Assembly (NCBI GenBank): GCA_934668295.1
Contig: CAKUND010000020.1
Coordinates: 1 to 18,167 of the forward strand
DNA: 18,167 bases
Source: an uncultured Oscillospiraceae bacterium
GTDB lineage: Bacteria; Bacillota; Clostridia; Oscillospirales; Oscillospiraceae
Direction: 5' to 3'
This document shows positions 7,402 through 14,275 of the stretch, piece by piece. The notes beneath the pieces were generated by a model. It was not told where the DNA came from and made no database searches. It saw only the letters and a program-made list of their open reading frames with translations. The translations under genes and the position numbers were made by a program. How positions within the stretch are numbered: position 1 is the first letter of the stretch; every line of letters starts with the position of its first letter.

Positions 7402-7429
7402 TACCATATGCCGGGCCTGCCCGTTTGGT
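7402..7429 (-). promoter_or_regulatory. Sigma-K-like sporulation promoter of the Cys/Pro-rich gene
   Basis: On the minus strand, AC (7429-7428), 17 nt, then CATATGGTA (7410-7402) matches the Bacillus sigma-K consensus AC-17-CATANNNTA at every fixed base. The predicted start is about 35 nt before the ATG. I found no good SigA promoter here on this strand. A 12-nt palindrome (CGGGC-CT-GCCCG, 7412-7423) sits in the spacer. Confidence 0.45.
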
Positions 7430-7435
7430 GCATGG

Positions 7436-7464
7436 TTGCAAATCCGGCCGCGTTGCGGTATGAT
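7436..7464 (+). promoter_or_regulatory. SigA-type promoter of the serine hydrolase gene
   Basis: TTGCAA (7436-7441), 17 nt, TATGAT (7459-7464). The predicted start is near 7471, 28 nt before the ATG, with AAGGAG in the leader. It diverges from the sigma-K-like promoter of the Cys-rich gene. Confidence 0.75.
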
Positions 7465-7498
7465 GCAGATACTTGAAAACGCAGAAGGAGAAGCGGAT

Positions 7499-8707
7499 AT
7501 GAGAATGAAAAAAGTCCGGGCGGCAGCGGCGGCGCTGCTCTGTGCGGCGTGTCTTATGCAGGCGGCTGCGCCTGTGCTGGCGGCGGAGGGATATACGGCC
7601 CCCGATGTCACAGGAAAAACGCTGGAGCAGCTGATGGACGACTTCCGCGCGGAGCACGCGCTGACTGAGGACAATTTTGAGATCAGTTTCTATGTGCCGG
7701 AAACGGGCGAACAGTATGATTTCAACGAGACGAAAATGCTCTACGGCGCAAGCACGTACAAGCTGCCGCTGAACCTGTATTATTATGATATGCAGCTTGC
7801 GGGCGAGATCACCGGGGACACGATGATCACAAGGGGCGCCTCGCTGGACGAGGTGCATTATCAGTCGCTGGTCTATTCCAACAATGAGCTTTCATACTCC
7901 CTCTGGCGGCGCATCGGCGACTGGCCGGAATACAAGACCGCCATGCGCAAATATTTCACCATGACCGACGACGAGATCCCGCAGAATTACTACTATGATC
8001 ACGTGTTCTGCACGCGCATGATGATGGACACGCTGAAGGTCGTATGGGATGGACAGGAGCACTATACCGAGCTGATCGATTATCTGAAGATCGCCTGTCC
8101 GGACGCATACTTCAAGACATATCTCGATGTGGATGAAACGCCCATTGCGCACAAATACGGAAGCTATGAGGGTGCGGAGAACGACGTCGGCATCATCTGG
8201 GCCGAGCGTCCGTTCCTGCTTGCCGTGTACACGCATGGCCTGTCCTATGGGCCGGGCGGCAATGTGGACATGGCCTATGCCGACGGGCAGAGCGCCGGCT
8301 CCGTGATCTGCGGACAGCTGGCCGTGCTGCTGAAGTCCTATCTTGACGAGCAGCTGCGGCTCGAGCGGGAGCAGGCGGAAAAGGAAGCCGAGGCCGCCCG
8401 CCTTGCTGAAGAACAGGCGAAGGCTGAACAGGCAGAAAAAGAGCGGCTTGCCGCCGAGCAGCAGGCCGCCGCAGAAAAGAAAGCCGAGGAAGAACGGCAG
8501 GCTGCGCTGCAGCGTCAGGCCGAGGAGCAGACCGCGCGCGAAGAAGCACAAAAAGCTGCCGAGGAAGCAGCGCAGGAGGCCGCGAGGCAGCAGTCCGCGC
8601 ATCGCGCTCTGCTCATCCGCCTGGCCTGCGTAGGCGCGTTCAGCGCGCTCGTCATTGCGCTGGCTGTCGTGCTCATCCGGAAGCTCCATAAAGCAGGGAA
8701 GTGCTGA
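7499..8707 (+). CDS. Secreted, C-terminally anchored serine hydrolase of the beta-lactamase/DD-peptidase fold
   Basis: 402 residues from the ATG at 7499 (AAGGAG 8 nt upstream; the open frame reaches back to 7352 but has no site there). Order of parts: signal peptide about 1-29 (MRMKK, hydrophobic core, cut near VLAAE); a class A beta-lactamase-like domain about 40-280 with Ser85-Thr-Tyr-Lys88 (SxxK), Ser127-Asn-Asn (SxN) and His218-Lys219-Tyr-Gly221 (the KTG position, with Tyr instead of Thr/Ser); an Ala/Glu/Gln/Lys-rich coiled coil about 283-370; and a C-terminal membrane helix about 373-395 with a basic tail. It should work on the outer face of the membrane. Whether it cuts peptidoglycan, a beta-lactam or something else cannot be told; the family includes many non-lactamase hydrolases. 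Confidence 0.85.
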   Translation: MRMKKVRAAAAALLCAACLMQAAAPVLAAEGYTAPDVTGKTLEQLMDDFRAEHALTEDNFEISFYVPETGEQYDFNETKMLYGASTYKLPLNLYYYDMQLAGEITGDTMITRGASLDEVHYQSLVYSNNELSYSLWRRIGDWPEYKTAMRKYFTMTDDEIPQNYYYDHVFCTRMMMDTLKVVWDGQEHYTELIDYLKIACPDAYFKTYLDVDETPIAHKYGSYEGAENDVGIIWAERPFLLAVYTHGLSYGPGGNVDMAYADGQSAGSVICGQLAVLLKSYLDEQLRLEREQAEKEAEAARLAEEQAKAEQAEKERLAAEQQAAAEKKAEEERQAALQRQAEEQTAREEAQKAAEEAAQEAARQQSAHRALLIRLACVGAFSALVIALAVVLIRKLHKAGKC

Positions 8708-8733
8708 ATGGTGCGCAGAATGTACTGAATCAT

Positions 8734-8876
8734 CGAAAATCCCCGGCGAATCCGTAGACACTTTCCAACGTGGACGTAGGGGCCGATGCCCACTGCCGCT
8801 GGGAAGCTGCGAATTCGCCGAGGATTTCCGTTAAAACGCTGCGTTCTGCGGGCGGACAAGAGTCGTCCGCCCCTAC
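8734..8876. repeat. Composite palindromic repeat element (MITE/REP-like)
   Basis: This fills the gap between the convergent serine hydrolase and queH genes. Outer arms 8734-8753 and 8811-8830 are complementary at 17 of 20 positions. A second pair, GTAGGGGC (8776-8783) and GCCCCTAC (8869-8876), straddles the right arm. Two small hairpins lie inside: GGGC-CGAT-GCCC (8780-8791) and GGGCGGAC/GTCCGCCC (8850-8857, 8865-8872). There is no coding potential. It may be a dispersed palindromic repeat or small non-autonomous element, and may also end transcription from both sides; only one copy lies in the window. Confidence 0.55.
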
Positions 8877-8901
8877 CTGCTTGCAGTTTCAGGTATCCCA
8901 C

Positions 8902-9447
8902 TCATGGAATGATCCGTCCCGGCTTCTGGTAGCGCTCCTGCTCGGAGAAGATGCAGCCGCAGTATTTCTGCATGTAAAAGCCCAGCTCCCGCGCGCGGGT
9001 CTGCCCGTCGCGGAACATGGGGCGGAAATCCTGATAATAAAATGTTACGCCGTATTCCTCCGCCGCGCGGTAGGCCACGTCGCGCATCAGCTCGTGCTTC
9101 TGATAGGGGCTGATGAACAGCGACGACGTAAACGCGTCGAAGCCTCCCTCCTTCGCGGCCCGTGCCGCCTCAAAAAGCCGCATTTCGTAGCATTTGACGC
9201 ACCGGCCCGCGATATCGTCCGCTACCTCGCGCACGAATGGCCGCAGGCCGTAATCGTCGCGCACGAGAAGCGGCAGCTCGATGGCCTTCGCATATTCCTG
9301 CAGACAGTTCCGCCGGGCGCGGTATTCAGTAAAGGGGTGGATGTTGGGATTGTACCAGTAGCCGGTCAGGTCGATCCCGTCCGCGCGCAGCGCGTCGATC
9401 GGCATATTCGCGCAGGGCGCGCAGCAGATGTGCATCAGTAATTTCAT
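8902..9447 (-). CDS. queH: Epoxyqueuosine reductase QueH (DUF208 type)
   Basis: 181 residues. QueH carries out the last step of queuosine synthesis, reducing epoxyqueuosine in tRNA to queuosine, and is a non-homologous replacement for QueG. Diagnostic features: HICCAPC at the N terminus (Cys8, Cys9, Cys12), NPNIHPFTEY (about 33-42), RCVKCYEMRL (Cys83, Cys86), SSLFISPYQKHE and the C-terminal CGC of KYCGCIFSEQERY. The Cys set binds an Fe-S cluster and a second metal in characterised members. I chose the ATG at 9447 because AGGAGG stands 8 nt upstream and the protein then starts directly at the conserved block; the frame stays open upstream but that part is not family-like. No other queuosine genes are in the window. 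Confidence 0.92.
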   Translation of the reverse strand: MKLLMHICCAPCANMPIDALRADGIDLTGYWYNPNIHPFTEYRARRNCLQEYAKAIELPLLVRDDYGLRPFVREVADDIAGRCVKCYEMRLFEAARAAKEGGFDAFTSSLFISPYQKHELMRDVAYRAAEEYGVTFYYQDFRPMFRDGQTRARELGFYMQKYCGCIFSEQERYQKPGRIIP

Positions 9448-9472
9448 AGCACTCGCCTCCTGTTGTGCATTC

Positions 9473-9501
9473 AGCATACCATATTTCGCAGTTTCTGTAC
9501 A
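9473..9501 (-). promoter_or_regulatory. Possible promoter of queH
   Basis: On the minus strand TGTACA (9501-9496), 17 nt, TATGCT (9478-9473). Each hexamer matches consensus at only four positions, and the implied leader is short, about 18 nt, but includes AGGAGG. TGTACA lies within an 8-bp palindrome CTGTACAG (9495-9502). Confidence 0.4.
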
Positions 9502-9543
9502 GATTGCAAAAAAGAATCTGCGACATTCCGTGGAAAATGAACA

Positions 9544-9572
9544 TGGACAAGCGGCAGGTACGGTGCTATAAT
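9544..9572 (+). promoter_or_regulatory. SigA-type promoter of the adenine deaminase gene
   Basis: TGGACA (9544-9549), 17 nt, perfect TATAAT (9567-9572) with an extended TG one base before it. The predicted start is near 9579 and the leader is about 46 nt, too short for a purine riboswitch. Confidence 0.8.
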
Positions 9573-9624
9573 TCCATCTAATATCAGATACAAGCAAAAC
9601 TGAACACAGAAAGGAAGATGTTCC

Positions 9625-11361
9625 ATGGCATTTCCCATTGAAAGCTACGCGGCAAAGATCCAGCGGAAGCTGTTAAAGAAGCAGCGCGTGATCGAGGCCG
9701 CCTCCGGCCGGCAGAAGGCCGATCTGGTGCTGAAAAACGCGACATATGTCAATGTGTTCTCCAACGAGCTGCTGACGTGCGACATCGCCGTGGCGAACGG
9801 CCTGATCGTGGGCCTCGGCAGCTACGAGGGCGAGGTCGAATACGATATGACCGGCAAGATCGTCTGCCCCGGCTTCGTCGACGCGCACATCCATCTGGAA
9901 TCCAGCCTCGTCACGCCGAAGGAATTCGTCCGCGCGACGCTGCCGCACGGCACGACCACCGTCATCACCGACCCCCATGAGATCACCAACGTCATGGGCA
10001 CCGACGGCATCGACTACATGTTCCAGGCGACCGAGGGTCTGCCCATCGACGTGCGGTTCATGCTGCCGTCCTGCGTCCCGGCCACGCCGATGGACGAATC
10101 CGGTGCGAATCTGGACTACCGCGCCATCGACTCGTTCTATGACTACCCCAGAGTGCAGGGCCTTGCCGAAATGATGAACTCCTACGGCGTGATCCACAAT
10201 GACGCCGAGGTCGTCTCGAAGATCGTCGCCTCGCAGGCACACCACAAGAAGATCGACGGCCACGCGCCGGGCCTGCAGGGCAAGGATCTCGACACCTACG
10301 TCGCCGCCGGCGTCTATTCCGACCATGAATGCGCCACGATGGAGGACGCGCTTGCCAAGCTGCAGCGCGGTCAGTTCATCATGATCCGCGAGGGCACCGC
10401 CGCGCGCAATCTGGAAGCGCTCGCTCCCCTGCTCACGCCGCAGTACGCCGAGCGCTGCATGTTCTGCACCGACGACAAGCACCCGAGCGATCTGCTGGAA
10501 AAGGGCCACATTGACTACATCGCCCGTGAGGCCATCAATAAATACGGCGTCGACCCCATCATCGCCGTCAAGGCCGCCTGCCACCACGCCTCGCGCTATT
10601 TCCTGCTCAATAACCGCGGCGCGATCGCGCCCGGGTATCTTGCCGACTTCGCCGTGATCGACAATTTCAAGGACTTCAACGTCGAAATGGTCTTCAAGAA
10701 GGGCGTCCTGTACTGGAACAACGGTGAGCTGCGCGACTTTGAAGCGCCGAAGATCGAGGAATATCTCGACAAGCGCGCTCATGACACCTTCCACGTCTCG
10801 ACACTCACGCCCGATGATTTCCGCGACACGCGCCAGAGAGGCGTTCTGGGCATGATCCCGGGCGAGATCATCACGACCGACAACGGCTATGCTGACCATG
10901 TCGATCTGGAGAAGGACATTCTGAAGATCGCCGTCGTCGAGCGCCACAAGGGCACGCACCACATCGGCCTCGGCTACATTCAGGGCTACGGCCTGAAATC
11001 CGGCGCGGTCGCGACCAGCATTTCGCACGACTCGCACAACATCATCGTCGTCGGCACGAACTCCGCCGATATGGCATTCGCTGCGAATTACATCGTTGAG
11101 CACCACGGCGGCATCGTCGTGGTCGAAAACGGGATGGTAAAGGGCGATGTTGTATTGGAAATCGCGGGCATCATGTCTGACCGCCCGCTGACCGAGGTCA
11201 ACGACCAGCTTGAGGCGGCCAAGGACGCGGCCTTTGCCCTCGGCGTCAGCCGCGGCATCGACCCGTTCATGACGCTCAGCTTCATGGCCCTGCCCGTCAT
11301 CCCCAAGCTCCGCATCACCACCCGCGGCGTCATCGACGTCGACACCCAGCAGTACGTGTAA
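9625..11361 (+). CDS. ade: Adenine deaminase
   Basis: 578 residues, the full length expected for the amidohydrolase-type adenine deaminase (adenine to hypoxanthine plus ammonia). Metal-binding motifs: GFVDAHIHLESS (His88, His90), TDPHE (about 116-119), IDGHAPGL, YSDHEC and CTDDKHPSDL with the catalytic Asp pair. The C-terminal half shows the family blocks KGTHHIGLGYIQGYGLKSGA and SHDSHNIIVVG. The ATG at 9625 has AAAGGAAG 7 nt upstream. It has its own promoter and a terminator after it, so it is monocistronic. It would feed hypoxanthine into salvage or, given the molybdenum hydroxylase about 3 kb downstream, into oxidation to xanthine; that link is inferred. Confidence 0.96.
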   Translation: MAFPIESYAAKIQRKLLKKQRVIEAASGRQKADLVLKNATYVNVFSNELLTCDIAVANGLIVGLGSYEGEVEYDMTGKIVCPGFVDAHIHLESSLVTPKEFVRATLPHGTTTVITDPHEITNVMGTDGIDYMFQATEGLPIDVRFMLPSCVPATPMDESGANLDYRAIDSFYDYPRVQGLAEMMNSYGVIHNDAEVVSKIVASQAHHKKIDGHAPGLQGKDLDTYVAAGVYSDHECATMEDALAKLQRGQFIMIREGTAARNLEALAPLLTPQYAERCMFCTDDKHPSDLLEKGHIDYIAREAINKYGVDPIIAVKAACHHASRYFLLNNRGAIAPGYLADFAVIDNFKDFNVEMVFKKGVLYWNNGELRDFEAPKIEEYLDKRAHDTFHVSTLTPDDFRDTRQRGVLGMIPGEIITTDNGYADHVDLEKDILKIAVVERHKGTHHIGLGYIQGYGLKSGAVATSISHDSHNIIVVGTNSADMAFAANYIVEHHGGIVVVENGMVKGDVVLEIAGIMSDRPLTEVNDQLEAAKDAAFALGVSRGIDPFMTLSFMALPVIPKLRITTRGVIDVDTQQYV

Positions 11362-11375
11362 TACATAACCAGACC

Positions 11376-11406
11376 GGCCCGTGGGGAACTCCCCGCGGGC
11401 CATTTT
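11376..11406 (+). terminator. Intrinsic terminator after adenine deaminase
   Basis: An 11-bp stem (GGCCCGTGGGG 11376-11386 with CCCCGCGGGCC 11391-11401, one G-U pair) and an AACT loop, followed by ATTTT. The T-tract is short. It lies 14 nt past the stop codon and just before the lspA promoter. Confidence 0.75.
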
Positions 11407-11412
11407 GCGGCG

Positions 11413-11441
11413 TTGCAATGCCGGTGAAAATATGGTATGAT
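11413..11441 (+). promoter_or_regulatory. SigA-type promoter of lspA
   Basis: TTGCAA (11413-11418), 17 nt, TATGAT (11436-11441). The predicted start is near 11448, about 23 nt before the TTG start codon. Both hexamers are identical to those of the serine hydrolase promoter. Confidence 0.75.
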
Positions 11442-11470
11442 GTTCCCACTTACCGGAAGGGGGAACTGCT

Positions 11471-11965
11471 TTGCTTTATCTGCTGCTTGCGCTGTTTACG
11501 GCTGCGATCGTCGCGGTCGATCAGCTGACAAAATATCTGGCTGCGGCCAATCTCGTGGGGAAGACCGTCACGCTCATCCCCGGCTGGCTGCAGCTGCACT
11601 ATATCACGAACGACGGCATGGCGCTGAGCCTGCTGCGCGGCGCGCGGTGGCTGTTCGTGGTCATGACAGCGGTGTATCTCGCGGTCGTGATCTATGTGCT
11701 CGTGAAAAAATGGTTCAAAAAAACGCCGGAGCTGTGGTGCATCGCGGCCATCACCGGCGGCGCGATCGGCAATTTCATCGACCGTATCTCCACCGGCCTT
11801 GTCATCGACATGATCTGCATCCCGTGGTTCTCCACGTTCAATGTGGCGGATCTGTTCATCACGTTCGGCGCGCTGATCCTCGTGGTCTATATTCTGACGA
11901 AGGACAAGGAGCTGCTGGCCGATAAGCCGAAGGAGCAGAAGAAATCGCATGACGCTGACGCTTGA
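11471..11965 (+). CDS. lspA: Lipoprotein signal peptidase II
   Basis: 164 residues with four membrane helices. LspA cuts the signal peptide from lipid-modified prolipoproteins at the membrane. The catalytic Asp pair is visible: Asp104 in GNFIDRI and Asp127 in FNVADLFI; VDQLTK (Asp17) and Asn47 in ITNDG are the other conserved spots. The usual N-x-G-A-A-F/W-S block reads NDGMALS here, a mild departure. The start is a TTG at 11471 preceded by GGAAGGGGG; no ATG or GTG in this frame lies upstream in the leader. It overlaps the pseudouridine synthase gene by 17 nt, an arrangement shared with Bacillus lspA-ylyB. Confidence 0.95.
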   Translation: MLYLLLALFTAAIVAVDQLTKYLAAANLVGKTVTLIPGWLQLHYITNDGMALSLLRGARWLFVVMTAVYLAVVIYVLVKKWFKKTPELWCIAAITGGAIGNFIDRISTGLVIDMICIPWFSTFNVADLFITFGALILVVYILTKDKELLADKPKEQKKSHDADA

Positions 11966-12854
11966 CAGAGACGGCGAACGGCTCGACAGCGCGCTCAGCC
12001 GCCTCGTGCCGGAGCTGACCCGCAGCCAGGCCCAGCGCCTGATCGAGCAGGGCGCGGTCACGCGGGACGGAAGGCCCGTCAAAAAAAACGAAAAGCTCCC
12101 GAGCGGGACTGCTTTGACGCTTGTGCTGCCCGAGCTGCGCGAGGTTCCCATCGAAGCGCAGGACATTCCGCTCGAGGTCTGCTATGAGGACGCGGACGTG
12201 ATCGTCGTCAATAAGCCCAAGGGGCTCGTCGTCCACCCGGCCCCCGGCCACGCGGACGGGACGCTTGTCAACGCGCTGCTGGCCCGTTGCGGCGATTCTC
12301 TGTCCGGCATCGGCGGGGAAAAGCGCCCCGGCATCGTCCACCGCATTGACAAGGACACGTCCGGGCTGATCATTGCGGCCAAGAATGACTTCGCGCACGC
12401 CGCGCTTGCCGCGCAGCTGAAGGATCACAGCCTGTCCCGGACGTATGTGTGCATCGTCTGCGGCAATGTCAGGGACGATTCCGGCACCGTTGACGCGCCC
12501 ATCGGCCGCCATCCGGCGGATCGCAAGAAAATGGCCGTCACGGAGAAAAACAGCCGCAGCGCCGTGACGCACTGGCGCGTGCTGGAGCGCTTTTCCGGCT
12601 ATACGCTTGTCGAGTGCCGGCTGGAAACGGGCCGGACGCACCAGATCCGCGTCCACATGGCCTACCGCGGCCACCCGATTTTGGGAGACATGGTATACGG
12701 CCATAAAAAGCCCGAGCTGGGGCAGGACAGCCAGTGCCTGCACGCGAAGGAGCTTCGCTTCGTGCATCCGCGCACAGGAAAGCCTGTGACCGTTTCCTGC
12801 GAACTGCCGGACTATTTTAACGCGCTTCTGGAAAAGCTGCGTGCAAGGGCTTGA
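11949..12854 (+). CDS. RluA/RluD-family RNA pseudouridine synthase
   Basis: 301 residues. An N-terminal S4-like RNA-binding domain (about 10-60, RLDSALSRLVPELTRSQAQRLIEQGAV) is followed by the synthase domain with the catalytic block HRIDKDTSGL (Asp134) and the family motifs NKPKGLVVHP and ETGRTHQIRVH. It converts uridine to pseudouridine, probably in 23S rRNA as RluD does; the exact positions cannot be read from sequence. The ATG at 11949 lies inside the end of lspA, with AAGGAG 13 nt upstream, so it depends on lspA transcription and possibly on coupling. Its stop codon overlaps the -35 box of the pheA leader promoter. Confidence 0.93.
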   Translation: MTLTLDRDGERLDSALSRLVPELTRSQAQRLIEQGAVTRDGRPVKKNEKLPSGTALTLVLPELREVPIEAQDIPLEVCYEDADVIVVNKPKGLVVHPAPGHADGTLVNALLARCGDSLSGIGGEKRPGIVHRIDKDTSGLIIAAKNDFAHAALAAQLKDHSLSRTYVCIVCGNVRDDSGTVDAPIGRHPADRKKMAVTEKNSRSAVTHWRVLERFSGYTLVECRLETGRTHQIRVHMAYRGHPILGDMVYGHKKPELGQDSQCLHAKELRFVHPRTGKPVTVSCELPDYFNALLEKLRARA

Positions 12855-12879
12855 CATTCCTGTCCCGTTCTGCTACCAT
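12851..12879 (+). promoter_or_regulatory. Promoter of the pheA leader
   Basis: Consensus TTGACA (12851-12856), 17 nt, TACCAT (12874-12879) with an extended TG (12871-12872). The -35 overlaps the stop codon of the pseudouridine synthase gene. The predicted start is near 12886, giving a leader of about 180 nt before pheA. Confidence 0.75.
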
Positions 12880-12908
12880 GATGCCATCTTCGAAATGAGG
12901 TCATTACG

Positions 12909-12962
12909 ATGTACGTTTCTGCCATGTTCGCGTTTTTCTTTACCTTTACTGGCCTGCAGTAA
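12909..12962 (+). CDS. Phe-rich leader peptide of the pheA attenuator
   Basis: A 17-codon ORF, MYVSAMFAFFFTFTGLQ, with five Phe codons (12927, 12933, 12936, 12939, 12945) and one Tyr codon. GAGG stands 8 nt before the ATG. It lies between a promoter and a strong terminator in front of pheA, as E. coli pheL does ([15 protein letters not shown]), and the two share the string FAFFFTF. Its role is regulatory: when charged tRNA-Phe is scarce the ribosome should pause at codons 7-13 and change leader folding. No other function is expected for the peptide. Confidence 0.85.
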   Translation: MYVSAMFAFFFTFTGLQ

Positions 12963-12999
12963 GGGTAATTTGTGATGCGCAGAAACAAAGTCAGGTTCG
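12940..12999 (+). promoter_or_regulatory. Antiterminator and pause-hairpin segments of the pheA attenuator
   Basis: Segment 2 (12962-12979) can pair with the terminator's 5' arm and loop (13003-13020): 14 Watson-Crick pairs, 2 G-U pairs and 2 mismatches over 18 positions, which excludes the terminator. Segment 1, inside the Phe codon run (12940-12946, TTACCTT), can pair with 12962-12968 (AGGGTAA; six Watson-Crick pairs plus one G-U). A ribosome paused on Phe codons would mask segment 1 and free segment 2; one that reaches the stop codon would cover segment 2 and allow the terminator. Derived by hand, not by a folding program. Confidence 0.7.
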
Positions 13000-13000
13000 C

Positions 13001-13038
13001 AACGCGGCACAGATTACGCTGTGCCGCGTTTTTTGTTT
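13001..13038 (+). terminator. Attenuator terminator upstream of pheA
   Basis: A perfect 12-bp stem (AACGCGGCACAG 13001-13012 with CTGTGCCGCGTT 13019-13030), ATTACG loop, with six T including the end of the arm, then GTTT. It starts 38 nt after the leader-peptide stop and 65 nt before the pheA ATG, so it ends transcripts before the structural gene unless antitermination occurs. Confidence 0.92.
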
Positions 13039-13065
13039 GTATTTTCTGAAAGGATGGATATCGCT

Positions 13066-14208
13066 ATGGAACTTTCTGATTACAGAGCACAGATCGACCG
13101 GATCGACGCGGAGCTTCTGCGGCTGTTTGCCGAGCGGATGCAGACGGCTGCGGGGATCGCATCGTATAAAAAAGCGCACGGACTGCCGGTCCTGGACGCC
13201 GGACGGGAGCGGGAAAAGCTGGCGCAGATCGTAAAGACCGCGCCGGAGGCGCTGCAGGAGGAGGCCGTGAGCCTCTACCGGCTGCTGTTCTCCCTCAGCC
13301 GCAGCTACCAGCACGATCTGCTGGACGAAAAAACGACGCTTCCGGCGCTTTTGAAAACGGCGCTGGAAAGCACGCCGCAGCTGTTCCCGCCTGCCGCAGC
13401 CGTCGCCTGCCAGGGCGTTGAGGGCGCATATTCGCAGCAGGCCTGCGACAAGCTGTTCCAGCATCCGAGCGTGTTCTTCTGCGCAACGTTTGACAAGGTC
13501 TTCTCCGCCATTGAGCAGGGTCTGTGCCAATACGGCGTTCTGCCGCTGGAAAACAGCACGGCGGGCTCGGTCAACGCGGTGTATGACCTCATGCAGAAGC
13601 ACAACTTCTCCATTGTCCGCAGCGTCCGCCTGCGCGTGGATCACAGCTTGCTTGCTCTGCCGGGCGTGAAGCTGTCCGAGGTTTGCGAGATCGTCTCGCA
13701 CGGACAGGCGCTGGAGCAGTGCTCCGAATTTTTAAAGCGGCTGCCGAACGTGACCGTGACGCGCTGCGAAAATACCGCGGCGGCGGCCCGCATGGTCGCC
13801 GAGTCCGGCCGGCGCGATCTGGCCGCCATCGCCTCGCCGGCCTGTGCGGAAATTTACGGCCTGCAGCCGCTGCAGGAGCGTGTGCAGAACGAGCACGGCA
13901 ACTACACCCGCTTCATCTGCATCGCGGCCAAGCCCGAGGTCTATCCCGGCGCTGACCGGACGAGCCTGCTCGTCACGCTTTCCAATGAACCTGGCAGTCT
14001 CTATCAGGTGCTGGCGCGCATCTATGGCCGGGGCATCAACCTGACAAAGCTGGAAAGCCGCCCCATCCCCGGCTCGGATGATACGTTCCGGTTCTACTTC
14101 GATCTCGAAGCCTCCGTCTACTCGCCGGAGCTCCCGAAGCTCCTCGGTGAGCTGGAATCCGTCTGTGAGCACGTGTGCTACCTTGGGAGCTATTCCGAAA
14201 CAGTGTAA
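13066..14208 (+). CDS. pheA: Bifunctional chorismate mutase / prephenate dehydratase (P-protein)
   Basis: 380 residues in three domains. An AroQ-type chorismate mutase (about 1-85: YRAQIDRIDAELLRLFAERM, KKAHGLPVLDAGRE) turns chorismate into prephenate. Prephenate dehydratase (about 110-285) turns prephenate into phenylpyruvate; it has QGVEGAYSQQA, LPLENSTAGSV and the Thr281-Arg-Phe triad NYTRFICI. A C-terminal ACT domain (about 297-375: NEPGSLYQVL and ESRP at 330-333) provides Phe feedback inhibition. I chose the ATG at 13066: AAAGGA lies 11 nt upstream, whereas the in-frame ATG at 13054 would abut that site and an upstream GTG lies in the terminator stem. Expression should be set by the Phe-codon attenuator in front and activity by the ACT domain, so Phe acts at two levels. 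Confidence 0.96.
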   Translation: MELSDYRAQIDRIDAELLRLFAERMQTAAGIASYKKAHGLPVLDAGREREKLAQIVKTAPEALQEEAVSLYRLLFSLSRSYQHDLLDEKTTLPALLKTALESTPQLFPPAAAVACQGVEGAYSQQACDKLFQHPSVFFCATFDKVFSAIEQGLCQYGVLPLENSTAGSVNAVYDLMQKHNFSIVRSVRLRVDHSLLALPGVKLSEVCEIVSHGQALEQCSEFLKRLPNVTVTRCENTAAAARMVAESGRRDLAAIASPACAEIYGLQPLQERVQNEHGNYTRFICIAAKPEVYPGADRTSLLVTLSNEPGSLYQVLARIYGRGINLTKLESRPIPGSDDTFRFYFDLEASVYSPELPKLLGELESVCEHVCYLGSYSETV

Positions 14209-14275
14209 GGGATGTCTGCGCCTGATGAGAGGAGACGTTATTTATAAAAAGAATAACGACAGTGTGCGCCGCTCC
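14209..14275. other. Gap between pheA and the next promoter
   Basis: No gene. The only structure is a weak AT-rich hairpin (CGTTATT 14236-14242 with AATAACG 14252-14258, 9-nt loop) with no T-run. I see no convincing pheA terminator. Confidence 0.5.

Noticed and set aside
9673..11418. A 581-codon open frame on the minus strand opposite adenine deaminase.
   Set aside because: It mirrors the codon phase of a certain gene, has no ribosome site and no recognisable motif; long antisense frames are expected in GC-rich coding DNA.
14215..14250. A short ORF (11 codons) between pheA and the hydroxylase promoter as a second leader peptide.
   Set aside because: It has no biased codon run, no ribosome site and no terminator after it.
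14236..14258. A hairpin after pheA as its terminator.
   Set aside because: The 7-bp stem is AT-rich, with a 9-nt loop and no T-run, so it is too weak.
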